64,000 nt of DNA from Protonemura montana (lineage: Eukaryota > Arthropoda > Insecta > Plecoptera > Nemouridae). Where the stretch lies: positions 15,786,001 through 15,850,000 of the forward strand of contig OX387608.1 of NCBI GenBank assembly GCA_947568835.1, written 5' to 3'. The notes under the pieces were generated by a model. That model was given only the letters and a program-made list of their open reading frames with translations. It ran no database searches and was not told the origin of the DNA. Of this stretch, positions 1-10,737 are shown piece after piece. Position 1 is the stretch's first letter. Each line of letters begins with the position of its first letter. A program made the position numbers and the translations under genes.

Positions 1-577
1 AACAATTGCGCGGAGAGTTTGTTTTGGGAATCGACAGCGATGACAGGTCCAGTCAGCTGTTTTGATGAGTGCTTCTAGGGGGCGGTGGTGACAACCGGGC
101 TTTGAACCCAGTCTCACTGGGTTAATTGTGGACGTGGTAGTCCCGATTTCTATCAAGTTTTCATGGTATTTTTTTTGGAAATTCTTGCCTCCACACACCC
201 CAGTGAAATTTTCAGTAAAATCGGCTGAACGATAAAATAATTACAATTCGCAATTTTCCTTAATTACCTCGCTCTTTCAACCTTTTAGGCTCGTGATATT
301 GCAATGAAAGCATTTAACAAACCTAGCTAAATATATAATTAAAGCAAAGAACTTTTTATAAAGCTTCCGGTTTTGTACCATCTTTTATTTCCTGTTTAAG
401 TATCATTTTACCAGAAACTTTTCAGAGACGTGCCACTATTTTAATGCTAGATTTTTATAAAAATGTAAATCAATACACCTTTTCTTGGCGTCTTAAACCC
501 TTGAAAACATATCAGCCTTCCTCTAGAACGTAATAGTTTTAAGTCAACATAAAGCTAGAGATTTCTCTGCCTTTTAC
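1..577. other. Intergenic DNA with one tRNA-like box B
   Basis: No gene is visible. On the minus strand, positions 95-109 read GGGTTCAAAGCCCGG, which fits the box B consensus of pol III promoters (GGTTCRANNCC). This may be the remnant of a tRNA-derived SINE head, but no clear box A accompanies it. The rest is AT-rich unique-looking sequence. Confidence 0.3.
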
Positions 578-980
578 CGTAGAGTGCGCAGGTTCTAGGT
601 AGAGAAACAACGTCAATGTTACAGTCTCTGCGTGAATAATGACTACCTTACCGACAAAAATGCAGAGTACCGGAACATCACGTTAAGTGGAGCCACTGTC
701 GTATGAAATTTAATTTCGATATTTCTCGCAGGTTACTCGCTTTTTAATATCTTTACGTGTGTATCAATCGTTGAGGTTAACATCGATGGAGATTTTTTGA
801 GCATAAAAAGTCTCAAAAGCGAGTTAACCTACGAGAAATATCGAAATTAAAATTCATACGACAGTGGCTCCACTTAACGTGATGTTCCGGTACTCTGCAT
901 TTGTGTCGGTAAGGTAGTCATTTTTCACTCGGAGACTGTAACATTGACGTTGAAACTCTACCTAGAACCAACACTCAACG
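578..980. repeat. Foldback (MITE-like) element, family F1, copy 1
   Basis: Two arms of about 180 bp form a long inverted repeat around a centre near 770-800. The left arm holds GGTTCTAGGTAGAG (about 593-606) and the right arm its complement CTCTACCTAGAACC (about 956-969). The outer ends are CGTAGAGTG and CACTCAACG. Related copies lie at 13210-13478 and 22216-22640. No reading frame is present, so this looks like a non-autonomous DNA element; the parent transposon family cannot be told from this window. Confidence 0.7.
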
Positions 981-1410
981 CTTTTAGTCAAGTCGAAGCC
1001 ATGTGTAGGCCCACCCTTTCCACGGTTGTTCCAGAGAACATGGTATGCAACAGGGTGCCCCGACCCATCCCCCCCCCCCCCCCCCCCCCAATAAGAATAC
1101 AAGTGTAATCTACTCGCCCCCATGTTGACGGGGTGTCTTATCACTGGGTGCTCTGGTACCAGGATTAGGGGGTCGACGGTTGGGGTGAGATCCCGATGGA
1201 ATGTACGCACCCACTGCAAGGGAGAAGTTGAAAAGTTAAAACTAATGTCTTAAGAGGGTGAAAATGTATCGGTAAATGGTGTTGAAAGTGTGACTCATGC
1301 GGCTGTAAGCTGAATTGAAAGATGCAAATCCAGTTTTTGCATTTGGTTTTGTTTATAAACTTGGTTATGGAATCCCATATCTAAATTGTTTACTTCTTCC
1401 TTTTGGGTTT
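981..1410. other. Spacer with a 21-base poly-C run
   Basis: No gene is visible. Positions 1069-1089 are an uninterrupted run of 21 C. Other long C runs are at 20517-20535 and 29414-29443. The remainder is unremarkable. Confidence 0.6.
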
Positions 1411-1734
1411 ACATGTTTAGTCAGAGTCACAGCGCTTATGTTAAACGTCCTGTCATTGGGTTTACAGGTTAAGTCAGAGTCACAGTGCTAATGTTAAACG
1501 TCCTGTCATTGGGTTAACAGTTTTAGTCAGAGTCACAGCGCTTATGTTAAACGTCCTGTCATAGGGTTTACAGGTTTAGTCAGAGTCACAGTGCTAATGT
1601 TAAACGTCCTGTCATTGGGTTTACAGATTTAGTCAGAGTCACAGCGCTAATGTTAAACGTCCTGTCATAGGGTTTACAGGTTTAGTCAGAGTCACAGTGC
1701 TAATGTTAAACGTCCTGTCATTGGGTTTACAGAT
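1411..1734. repeat. Tandem array, 52-bp unit, about 6 copies
   Basis: A unit containing TTAGTCAGAGTCACAGCGCT and, further on, AACGTCCTGTCATTGGG repeats about every 52-53 bp. Copies alternate between GCGCT and GTGCT variants, so a two-unit higher-order pattern may exist. A diverged single copy of the same motif occurs near 36600-36640, within a related dispersed element. Confidence 0.8.
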
Positions 1735-2000
1735 TTGTGGTTAAATGTTCTGCTGAGCAAACGAGCCGGCAACACCTGTTACAGGAACTGCCGCCAGGTG
1801 CCGCTTGCGGTTGTCCTTTTTAAAATATCTCTATACAATAAAGAAATTACGACTGAAAATATCGATGCATGCTCATCAATCGTTGAGGTTAGCAATAATA
1901 ATGATTATTTGAGCATAAATCAGACTCAAATACGAGGATTTCTAGAATCTGAAAGAAATCAAGAAATCAAAACTCAAAAACACTCGAAAATAACCTGACT
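1735..2000. repeat. Dispersed repeat related to 36601-36800 and to family F1
   Basis: Sequence continuing from the 52-bp array matches 36601-36800 in order: the CATTGGGTTTACAG-type motif, a GAGCAAACGAG-type block, a GGTTGT block, AAAATATCT, then an AT-rich end. Positions 1877-1950 also recall the F1 core (ATCGTTGAGGTTA and TTGAGCATAAA). An open frame covers the stretch but resembles no protein I know. I read it as a degenerate non-coding element. Confidence 0.4.
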
Positions 2001-2060
2001 CTATCAAGAAGCAACTTCCATTTTAGTCGGTTTAGATGAGCAGTTGATATAAGTTGGTAT

Positions 2061-2305
2061 TTAACAAAAACTATTTCAACTGTGTTTTGAATGCTAAGTG
2101 AAGAACAACTAAATTTCCCAACGTTTCGTAACTTGTACCTTTTACCCTTGCTCTAACCCTTGATAAAGTAACAGGTACAAGTTGAGAAACGTTGGGAAAT
2201 TTAGTTGTTCTTCACTTAGCATTCAAAACTCAGTTGAAATAGTGTTTCTTAAAACTAGTGCTAAGTTTACATCAAGAAGACATGAGTCTAAAAACTATCA
2301 TAGGT
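2061..2305. repeat. Foldback element, family F2, copy 1
   Basis: The left arm (AACTATTTCAACTG, GAATGCTAAGTGAAGAAC, CCCAACGTTTCG) is mirrored by the right arm (AAACGTTGGGAAATTTAG, CTTCACTTAGCATTC, CAGTTGAAATAGT). A short loop near 2140-2170 separates them. A tail outside the palindrome (CTAGTGCTAAGTTTACATCA, GACATGAGTCTAAAAAC) follows to about 2305. Further copies or fragments are at 14064-14203, 25137-25175, 28880-29140, 34522-34878, 46557-46707 and 62720-62787. Confidence 0.75.
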
Positions 2306-2446
2306 TGGTATTTGTTTGGTACTTTTTTATATCATTAGCGCTGGTAATCTTACTAAACCTCTGCATCTAATGATGGTATACCATCCCATAAGCTATAACT
2401 ATTGGCTATTCAACCTTGTACGTGAAGGAAGTCTTATGGGTGGATG

Positions 2447-2700
2447 CCCAAATCCGGACCCATTACAAGACCATTACAAGACCATTGCAAGGTCATTGCA
2501 AGACCAGGGCAAGACTATTGCAAGACCATTGCAAGACCATTTCACGGTCATTGCAGGAACATTCCATGGTCATTGCAAGACCATTGCAAGGTCATTGCAA
2601 GACCATTACATGGTCATTGCAGGACCATTGCACGGTCATTGCAAGACCATTGCACGGTCATTGCACGGTCATTGCACGGTCATTGCACGGCCATTGCACG
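2447..2700. repeat. Tandem array, 11/22-bp unit (CATTGCAAGAC / CATTGCACGGT)
   Basis: About 23 units of 11 bp, mostly alternating CATTGCAAGAC and CATTGCACGGT. Because 11 and 22 are not multiples of three, all frames stay open; the overlapping open frames here are by-products of the repeat, not genes. Confidence 0.8.
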
Positions 2701-2894
2701 CCGCCACTGGACAAGCAACTCGGAGGAGTCATAGTTCATAGGAGACAGCGAGGCGTTGAGAAAGAACAAACTTTGTTTTATTTTTATGGCTGCACTCGCC
2801 ATCTGGTCACGAGACTTCATGAGCCTCAATAAATTCAGCCAAACACACGTCGTCTCACATTGCTGGTAGCACCGAATTTGTCTGATTAGATTCT

Positions 2895-3690
2895 CAATTC
2901 TAATTTTTAATCAAATTGCTTGAAATTGTACTCTATTGATTTTATTATTATCAACACTATAAACAACTCAAAAATTGATGCCCAAATTGATGCCCGATCT
3001 CTACCTGTCGCGGGTGTTGGTCTAACCAATTGAGCAACTTGGACCCCGATCTCCACCTGTCGCGGGTGTTGCTCTAACCAATTGAGCAACTTGGACCCCG
3101 ATCTCCACCTGTCGCGGGTGTTGCTCTAACCAATTGAGCTACTTGGACCCCGATCTCCACCTGTCGCGAGTGTTGCTCTAACCAATTGAGCTACTTGAAC
3201 CCGGATCTCCACCTGTCGCGGGTGTTGCTCTAACCAATCGAGCTACTTGGACCCTGATCTCCACCTGTCGCGGGTGTTGCTCTAACCAATTGAGCTACTT
3301 GAACCCCGATCTCCACCTGTCGCGGGTGTTGCTCTAACCAATCGAGCTACTTGGACCCCGATCTTCACCTGTCGCGGGTGTTGCTCTAACCAATTGAGCT
3401 ACTTGGACCCCAATCTCCACCTGTCGCGGGTGTTGCTCTAACCAATTGAGCTACTTGGACCCCGATCTCCACCTGTCGCGGGTGTTGCTCTAACCAATTG
3501 AGCTACTTGGACCCCGATCTCCACCTGTCGCGGGTGTTGCTCTAACCAATTGAGCTACTTGGACCCTGGCTTTTTGAGACGATTTTAATGTATTTGATGA
3601 GAATGACTGATCTCCAAGCAGTAAAACCAAGAGGCTGTGAATACTCACAGTCACTCTGATTCTAATCAATCGCTGTGATGATCATTTCGA
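2895..3690 (-). repeat. tRNA-like foldback/SINE element (family F3) with 11 tandem 52-bp A-box modules
   Basis: The left end at about 2938-2985 carries the family end motif (TTTTATTATTATCAACACTA, then CTCAAAAATTGATGCCCAAA). Between about 2996 and 3566 a 52-bp module occurs 11 times (GTCGCG near 3008, 3059, 3111, 3163, 3215, 3268, 3319, 3371, 3423, 3475 and 3528). On the minus strand each module reads TAGCTCAATTGGTTAGAGC, which fits the pol III box A (TRGYNNARNNGG) and a tRNA D arm. The right end (CTTTTTGAGACGATTTTA) matches the edge of the other expanded copy at 18180. I infer internal amplification of the tRNA-like promoter segment within a SINE-like element. Confidence 0.7.
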
Positions 3691-3919
3691 GGTAGCAACT
3701 TTAAAAAACAAATAAATAAAAGTTTTTATTTTCTGGACTTAATTTCGGTTTTACTAAAATGTATTATGAATAAGAAATACTAAAGTGGTTTTTTTTTTGT
3801 AGGAAGTCCTCTGTGACGAATATGGCACGCTTTGCATCAACTTTCGGTTAAAACAAATTAAAACCAGTGCTACTTTATCTAACCTTAGCTGAAAAAAATC
3901 TAACCTGGCTTCACACATA

Positions 3920-4665
3920 AGCATCCAGCCAGCTTATATGGCAGCATCTCCATGTGGCTACCTAACGTTGAATCTACCATTGAACCTCCTATGCTAGGCT
4001 ATGATATACCCGTGGTAACATAAGATAGCAGAATTGAGAAGCTCTGTCAGGCGATCTCAGCATCTCCATGGCTACCAAACGTTGAATCTACCATTGAACC
4101 TCCTATGCTAGGCCATGATATACCCGTGGTAACATAAGATAGCAGAATTGAGAAGCTCTGTCAGGCGATCTCAGCATCTCCATGGCCACCAAACGTTGAA
4201 TCTACCATTGAACCTCCTATGCTAGGCCATGATATACCCGTGGTAACATAAGATAGCAGAATTGAGAAGCTCTATCAGGCGATCTTAGCATCTCCATGGC
4301 TACCAAACGTTGAATCTACCATTGAACCTCCTATGCTAGGCTATGATATACCCGTGGTAACATAAGATAGCAGAAGCGAGAAGCTCTGTCAGGCGATCTC
4401 AGCATCTCCATGGCTACCAAACGTTGAATCTACCATTGAACCTCCTATGCTAGGCCATGATATACCTGTGGTAACATAAGATAGCAGAATTGAGAAGCTC
4501 TGTCAGGCGATCTCAGCATCTCCATGGCTACCAAACGTTGAATCTACCATTAAACCTCCTATGCTAGGCCATGATATACCCGTGGTAACATAAGATAACA
4601 GAATTGAGAAGCTCTGTCAGGCGATCTCAGCATCTGCATGGCTAACAAACATTGAATTAATTCAC
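3920..4665. repeat. 114-bp satellite, locus 1, about 6.5 units
   Basis: Unit landmarks are CATCTCCATGGCTACCAAAC, GTTGAATCTACCATTGAACC, CTATGCTAGGCCATGATATA, CCCGTGGTAACATAAGATAG and GAGAAGCTCTGTCAGGCGAT. Period is about 114 bp, with a few substitutions per unit. The same satellite recurs in the same orientation at 44945-46258 and 55070-55515. Confidence 0.85.
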
Positions 4666-4669
4666 GATT

Positions 4670-6505
4670 TTAATCAATTAAATAGAATTTTTTCATTCAC
4701 TTAATAAATATGAACTTCCCCAACCCTGCGTCCCGTGCCGAGCACCCAACGCGTCTTATCTGCACCGGCATCGACCACCTCATTGCCTTGGGACATGCCG
4801 AGCTGGACGCATGGGAGACGACAGACCCCTTCTCTTAGCACCCAACTAGAAAGCAGCATCCATCATGCCGTGGGTGGGGGAACGAGATTTCCCGCTAGCA
4901 GCTGCCACCGTCATCGACGCCGACACCCTTTCGACGGCCACCCTATCTCAGCGTCGCCCACGTTACGCATCCGAAATAGCCAAGATATTACACAAACCCC
5001 AGCTTATATCTATAGTCGTCGATAAACTACATGCGTTTAACGACGCACTTTTAAAAGACTGGCACTTTAGCTAATTTGAGATATGTCCTATTGGCTATTA
5101 TATGCCCATGTACACCATATTGTAATCAGTAGTGTCATACCATGATGCACCTTCGACAACAGCGAACTTGAAGCTATGATCGCTCACTAACCATCCGTTA
5201 ATTACGGTTAACATGTCGCTAACCAGGCCCGCAAACAGGCGGCTGGCATGACCTGACTGTAGTTGCCATGGCGCCGGTTACCAAGCCTCGAGCAAAGTCT
5301 TATTGGCCGTCATAAACGAACGTGCTAAGTGAAATAGACCCTGCAGTTGCCGACCATGCAAGGACCAGTCAAGATGATGATGATGATGATTATTATGAGT
5401 GCTGTAAACCTGGCCGACACGATCACCGGCTAGACCGTCGGTACACGCATCCCTTTGCGGCATCGGTAATCTATGGGCCCGGTGTGGATGCTGATAAACG
5501 CCTCCCCCCTCCAATCGGTTCATGTGGCTAATGAATTGACTCCCACGGGACGTGTCACCCTGTGGCTTTCAAAAGAGTCCCTCGAGAGTCAAATGGTTTC
5601 AATGGCTTTGTCCGTGATCGCCGTGGTTTTACATAAACACTCGACATTAGATTCGTTGTTTGTGGTCTTCTGATTCAATTGTTGGGACATCGACTTGCAT
5701 ATGGATGGTTTAAGAAGGGATAGAAGCCGCGCGTGTAAATACACGTACGCATATAAAGTACTTTTGTATGTGAATACATTGTTGTGAGCTGCAACTACAG
5801 CTCGTGATAAATGATTGATTTTAATTTTAATAATGTACCAGCAATAACGGCAAAGTCCGGTTGATTTTAAAGTTAGTTTTTTGTTCTAAAAGTCATCTAA
5901 AGCGTGCATGTTGGAACGTTTGGCTGTTTTTTTTTTTGTTCTTATTAACAGCTTTTAGAGAGATCTTAAATGTAAAGACTTCGCAGGGACCAATAAGAAA
6001 AGAAATAGTGAAATGATTAAAAAGAATGTCAGAAGGAAAGACGAAGTGGCGAAAATACGATAAGACAATTGAGGTAATGTTTGAGCTAAAAGTGTGAAAG
6101 TGGGTAATGAGAATTCGTGAATTTGCTTAGGAATTTAAGAAAAGGGGAGACGAAGAACAAAAGGAAGATGAGGTGTACGAGGAGATGGAGGGAAGTATGA
6201 TGAGATCTGATAAAGTTGGGAGGTCTAAGAAGGGGTGTTGTAAAGTTTAGGGTGCCTAAATCTTCATCGTGGACCCCACATAAAGACATCTCCGTGTACT
6301 GGCTGTTAAAGTCGAGGCATCAGCTGTCGTTTTCCTTGCATCAGACTTGGGTTTTGACCGCGGCGAAAGTCGACCACGGGTTTTTATACCGCTTGAATTT
6401 ATTTTCACTGAGTTTTGCTATCTATCCTATGAATTTAGAGTAAAAAAAACTAATTCCCTATCAACACTGAGCCAAAATTAAACCAATTTGGCGTTTTTTG
6501 ACTTC
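4670..6505. other. Non-coding spacer
   Basis: No convincing gene. A (GAT)n run lies near 5371-5390, and a purine-rich stretch near 5980-6200. The motif GTTTAACGACGCAC at 5035-5048 matches the core of the SINE body seen at 8740-8790 and 23040. The short open frames lack domain or codon-usage support. Confidence 0.5.
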
Positions 6506-6508
6506 CGG

Positions 6509-7343
6509 ATGGCCCATAAGAATAACACAGAGACATTTTTCAACCACTAGCACCTAGTACATTGGACTGCTTGGAAAAACATGGCCCATAAGAATAACAC
6601 AGAGACATTTTTCAACCCCTAGCACCTAGTACATTGGACTGCTTGGAAAAACATGGCCCATAAGAAAAACACAGAGTCATTTTTCAACCACTAGCACCTA
6701 GTACATTGGACTGCTTGGAAAAACATGGCCCATAAGAAAAACACAGAGACATTTTTCAACCACACAGAGACATTTTTCAACCACAAGCACCTAGTACATT
6801 GGACTGCTTGGAAAAACATGGCCCATAAGAATAACACAGAGACATTTTTCAACCACTAGCACCTAGTACATTGGACTGCTTGGAAAAACATGGCCCATAA
6901 GAAAAACACAGAGTCATTTTTCAACCACACAGAGACATTTTTCAACCACAAGCACCTAGTACATTGGACTGCTTGGAAAAACATGGCCCATAAGAATAAC
7001 ACAGAGACATTTTTCAACCACTAGCACCTAGTACATTGGACTGCTTGGAAAAACATGGCCCATAAGAATAACACAGAGACATTTTTCAACCACTAGCACC
7101 TAGAACATTGTACTGCTTGGAAAAACATGGCCCATAAGAATAACACAGATACATTTTTCAACCCCTAGCACCTAGTACATTGAACTGCTTGGAAAAACAT
7201 GGCCCATAAGAATAACACAGAGACATTTTTCAACCACTAGCACCTAGTACATTGGACTGCTTGGAAGAACATGGCCCATAAGAATAACACAGAGACATTT
7301 TTCAACCACTAGCACCTAGTGCATTGGACTGCTTGGAAAAATA
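6509..7343. repeat. Tandem array, 72-bp unit, about 11-12 copies
   Basis: Landmarks are ATGGCCCATAAGAATAACAC, AGAGACATTTTTCAACCACT and AGCACCTAGTACATTGGACT, then GCTTGGAAAAAC. ATGGCCCAT starts at 6509 and 6581, giving a 72-bp period. Two copies carry an extra internal duplication of the ACAGAGACATTTTTCAACCA block, at about 6745-6785 and 6908-6950. Confidence 0.85.
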
Positions 7344-7349
7344 TTAAAA

Positions 7350-8520
7350 CTCCGTAAGACTAAACAGATATTTCTAGTTTTAATCAGAATTTTTGTTTAG
7401 AAAGAGCAGCGCATGTTAATTTTAACAAAGCGTCAGGTTTTCATCAAATTTCTACGCTATGTGCCGAGCTCTCCAGCTAAAATCTTGAACAATAACCAAG
7501 AAATTCAAGTAACTCTAACTCAGTTAAAACGCATCTTAAAGATCACATCAAAATTTAATATCGAGAAGTAACGCTTCACAAAACCAATCTGAGCTCACTT
7601 TGAATTGAATAACTTCTCAATGAAAAGAAATCAAAAGATTGGCGACCATATAAAGGTAAGAGTCATTCTAGGGGTTGATAATACCAGAAGAAGAGATGCA
7701 ATCTCTGGGTGAATTGGGTCTGGTTAGCTTATGGGTCTCACACAAGAGCGCCGCTTTCCAATGGTAACAATAATCTACCAGGACATTGTACCTCCAACTC
7801 CCTGACATTCACAACTAGAAAAGAGATACCTGGCTTGCTCTTTGTGTCAAATCAGCAAACACCGATGCCATCCCATTGTCCGCACATGCGTCTGAATCGC
7901 AGGGGTGCGTTGGGACATATGCCGTGCGTTCTCTGCACGCATGATATACGCACTGTGTGTGGTCACGCATAGAGATGTTATCTGCATGCGGTGACTAGGT
8001 TGGTGACACCACGGAGGTGATGCGTTAGGTGCCATGCAGCTGGACTGAGTACCTACTGGCTTTTATAGGTTTAGTAAATGAAACCTAATGCTGCGGTCAT
8101 GTAAAATGTATATCCTAGGTAATATATGTCTGCGGTATTTTTTGATCTTAAAGTGGTTTTTTTAGTTTTGTAGATGCATAAAGAAAGTTTTAAATCCTGC
8201 GTTCAAAAGTGTGTCCAGCAGGCACTGAAATTTCTAAAAAAATATGGAAAATAGCGCAAGAATTTGCTGAAAATTTGACGCATTGCTTTGATTAGCGTGC
8301 TGGGCTTTCTGAACTCTAAGTTGGAATTTAATTATAGTTGTTCTCTATGGTGATTAACGAATATTTAACGATTTTTTTTTTAGCAGACCAACCTTTTTTT
8401 TTGGTAGCACTCGGTACCAGGGTTTATAAAATACTTCTGTGGTTTTAAGTCAATAGCTCAAGTTTTTTTGTTTTTTTTAAGCACAGAAGCTGAAAAACGA
8501 CAATTTTAATCAATTTTTGT
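7350..8520. other. Non-coding spacer
   Basis: AT-rich sequence with T runs (8380-8402, 8460-8478). No gene, array or element was recognised. One open frame at 7709-7972 has no recognisable domain. Confidence 0.45.
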
Positions 8521-8527
8521 TCGGGAT

Positions 8528-8930
8528 TTTAGAGACAGCATGGATTTGTGGAGGAATCCTGTTGTTCGAGTTGTACCGTGCTTCGGAAGGGACGTGAAGC
8601 CAGTGGTCCCCTTGGTCTTTGACAGGAGTAGGCTACGTGCCGGCACCAACTTTCCCCTCCTCCCTTCTAGGCTAGGTTAAGTTCATCATCATCCACATTA
8701 TCATCCACTCATTCACCGACGCCAATAGACCAGTGCCGCATGGCCAGATGTCAAAACAGTGCGTCGTTAAACACCACAAATCATGACAGGCTAATTGCGA
8801 GCCACTCGGCGAGGTCTGAAAATGCGTCGACTGAGGATCGAACCCGTCCCTAGGTGGCCAGAGTCTGGCGGGGTATTGAGGTCGGGTACCACCGCACTAA
8901 ACAAGCCTTCGAGGTCGCCTTGAGGTCGCA
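8528..8930. repeat. SINE-like body with a tRNA-like head facing inward on the minus strand
   Basis: On the minus strand, about 8920-8800 looks like a tRNA-derived head: TTTAGTGCGGTGGTACC as an A-box-like block and GGGTTCGATCCTC as a good box B (GGTTCRANNCC). A core follows (GTGTTTAACGACGCACTG, CATCTGGCCATGCGGCACTG), then a body ending GACAGCATGGATTTGTGGAG on the plus strand. The same core and body occur at 20160-20425 and, inverted, at 12540-12670 and 23015-23335. Those copies join 5S-like modules at the opposite end instead of this tRNA-like head. Confidence 0.6.
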
Positions 8931-8987
8931 GAAGAGAAGCTTCGCGGTGAATCGTTGTCAGAAAGTATTCCCTTGGAATTAACCAAA

Positions 8988-9055
8988 GCTTCAGCCCTAA
9001 CCAGAGGTTAAGCCCTAACCAGAGATTAAACCCTAACCAGAGATTAAGCCCTAGC
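8988..9055. repeat. Short tandem repeat, about 19-bp unit
   Basis: About four units of the type AAGCCCTAACCAGAGATT, with small changes, about 530 bp upstream of the paralogue A start codon. The CCCTAA in each unit is telomere-like only by chance as far as I can tell. Confidence 0.6.
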
Positions 9056-9104
9056 TAAAGCATCCGAACAAATTTTCCTAATCAAAGCTGTTCAACGTCA
9101 CTGT

Positions 9105-9165
9105 TACCACGTGCACGGCCTCCAAGAGCACGTGACGTCACTCCAGTAGCACGTCATCACGTGAC
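9105..9165. promoter_or_regulatory. Cluster of CACGTG E-boxes and a CRE upstream of engrailed paralogue A
   Basis: Three CACGTG palindromes lie at 9108-9113, 9129-9134 and 9158-9163. A full TGACGTCA (CRE) at 9133-9140 overlaps the second. Four palindromic factor sites in about 55 bp, about 420-480 bp before the start codon, suggest a bHLH/bZIP-responsive proximal element. No transcription start can be placed from sequence alone. Confidence 0.45.
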
Positions 9166-9324
9166 AGGTGACACTCGGTTGTCTACGTCACTCAATTAGC
9201 ATTGCAGTAAAGTCAGATATTACCTGGCCGTGCATGTGTACCTCACCAGATAATCCACGGGGCCGACCGACATGGAATCAATGCGTTAATCGCACTACAA
9301 AACCGCCGTATATCTTCATCGAAC

Positions 9325-9400
9325 AAGTAACCAATCAGCGGCCAGCGTTTGGTGATTGGTCGCCGCCCGGGGGCGGAGCCACTGGCCGGGCGCCGTGAGA
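9325..9400 (+). promoter_or_regulatory. Putative proximal promoter of engrailed paralogue A
   Basis: CCAAT at 9331-9335, its inverse ATTGG at 9355-9359 and a GC-box-like GGGGCGGAG at about 9369-9378 lie roughly 200-250 bp before the start codon in GC-rich DNA. No clear TATA box. Paralogue B has a similar GC-rich, CCAAT-containing region. Confidence 0.4.
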
Positions 9401-9584
9401 GCGAGCGAGACGGTACGAGAGGCGGAGCCTGTTTTGCTATGAGAGCATGCGAGATGGAGCTAGGGGGCGTGGCTAGCGAGGTCCGTAATAGAGTCAGCGC
9501 GCTGTCAGCCGGCGGGCGGTGGCCAGTCGGGATTAAGAGCTCGCGTCCGACACGCGATGACGCCGACCTCTCGACGGTGACGAC

Positions 9585-9849
9585 ATGGACGACGTCGACA
9601 GCGTGCCCGTCAAGCGGGAGGATGCCGTCGTCGAACCGGCCGCTCTGCCGTTTTCCGTGTCGAACATTCTCAGGCCTGATTTCGGTGTCGTTCGTAGAGC
9701 GCCGCTTTGTGCCCGGCTCAGGAGGGACGCCGTCAAGGAGGTCGTGAAACCAAGGGAGACTGCTGAGAGTTTGCCGGTGGGAGGCGTTGACAAGGAGTTG
9801 TGGCCCGCGTGGGTGTACTGCACGCGCTACTCGGACAGACCGTCTTCAG
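9585..9849 (+). CDS. Engrailed-family homeobox protein, paralogue A, coding exon 1
   Basis: This exon encodes residues 1-88 plus one base of codon 89 of a predicted 236-aa nuclear transcription factor. EH1, [14 protein letters not shown] at residues 21-34, is the engrailed repression motif that recruits Groucho. EH2/EH3, [18 protein letters not shown] at 72-89, is the family signature; its EH2 part binds Extradenticle/Pbx. The start is the first ATG of the open frame, with G at -3 and G at +4. The exon ends CAG at 9849, followed by donor GTGAGA. The phase-1 junction joins exon 2 at 21414 and preserves the family sequence SSG-PRSRR. The N-terminal part is very short for the family. An additional upstream coding exon or a microexon in the intron (as the RS microexon of insect invected genes) cannot be excluded. 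Whether A is the engrailed or invected orthologue is not resolved. Confidence 0.9.
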
Positions 9850-10737
9850 GTGAGAGTTCAATCACTATGGCACGGAATGGACCCCTATACCCGAATTAGT
9901 GCGCATCGTTGAAAAGTGCCGACACTTCCTGTCACTGCTAGCATGCGCGGGGAACTATAAAACGTGCGTTCACGCATGTGTGTACATTGCGTTTCGACAG
10001 GGACCGTGTTTTGATGCACAATTGCTATGCGCTCTGTCACTCTCATGGCCCATTGGGTCATCTTTCCTCTAAATAGTTTCCTCATGATTAAGTCTGTGAA
10101 CAGGAAAACATCCTGGCGAATACCTTTCAGTGCCACACAGAGTTTCTATGGGTGGCGGTAATAAATTTAGACTTACCGTTGCTATGGTGATAGGCTGACA
10201 GCATTAGGGCGCCTTGTCTTATGGCTACTTTATCAATATTTTGTAACAAATGTGGATTTTAATCCGCAAAGGAATTTAAATTTCACGGTTTGACCAAAAA
10301 GAACAGGTGCTATAGGTATATAAAATAATTAAAAAAAAAAAATTAAATCATTTTGTTAATTCTTGGGGCAAGTCCCCAATTTGGGTGTCTTATGGATAAC
10401 GTCTCTTTCTCAAAGCCATGTAAGTTTAGGTGTCAAATACGGGTACCCCTTTCCATGATGTAGCCTATTGGGTTACTGAATTTTAAAATCGGGCTTAAAT
10501 CGGCTCGGATTAACCACGCCCTGCGCTCGGAAATAATTTCAAAATAATAAAGACGTAATAAATAACCCCACGACATATCGACGTGGCCGTGCGTATACAC
10601 AATCACAGTGAGGAGAAATCAGCCCCCCCCCCTACCACCCCCTCCCCCTTCCCTATCGCAAACACATGTCTCGTCGATTCGACTGTAATCCCCTTAATTA
10701 CCAGTAGACAATGAGAGACTCCAGTAAACCGTGCAGG
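9850..10737 (+). other. Intron of engrailed paralogue A, 5' part
   Basis: This opens the 11.6-kb intron (9850-21413). Donor GTGAGA is at 9850. There is an A run near 10330-10342 and a short C run with CCCCTCCCC near 10622-10650. No gene or element recognised here. Large intron regions are the usual home of engrailed enhancers, but nothing specific is visible in this piece. Confidence 0.6.

Noticed and set aside
9349-9823. Overlapping open frames on both strands around exon 1 of paralogue A
   Set aside because: Shadows of the GC-rich exon; only the 9585 frame carries EH1 and EH2/EH3.
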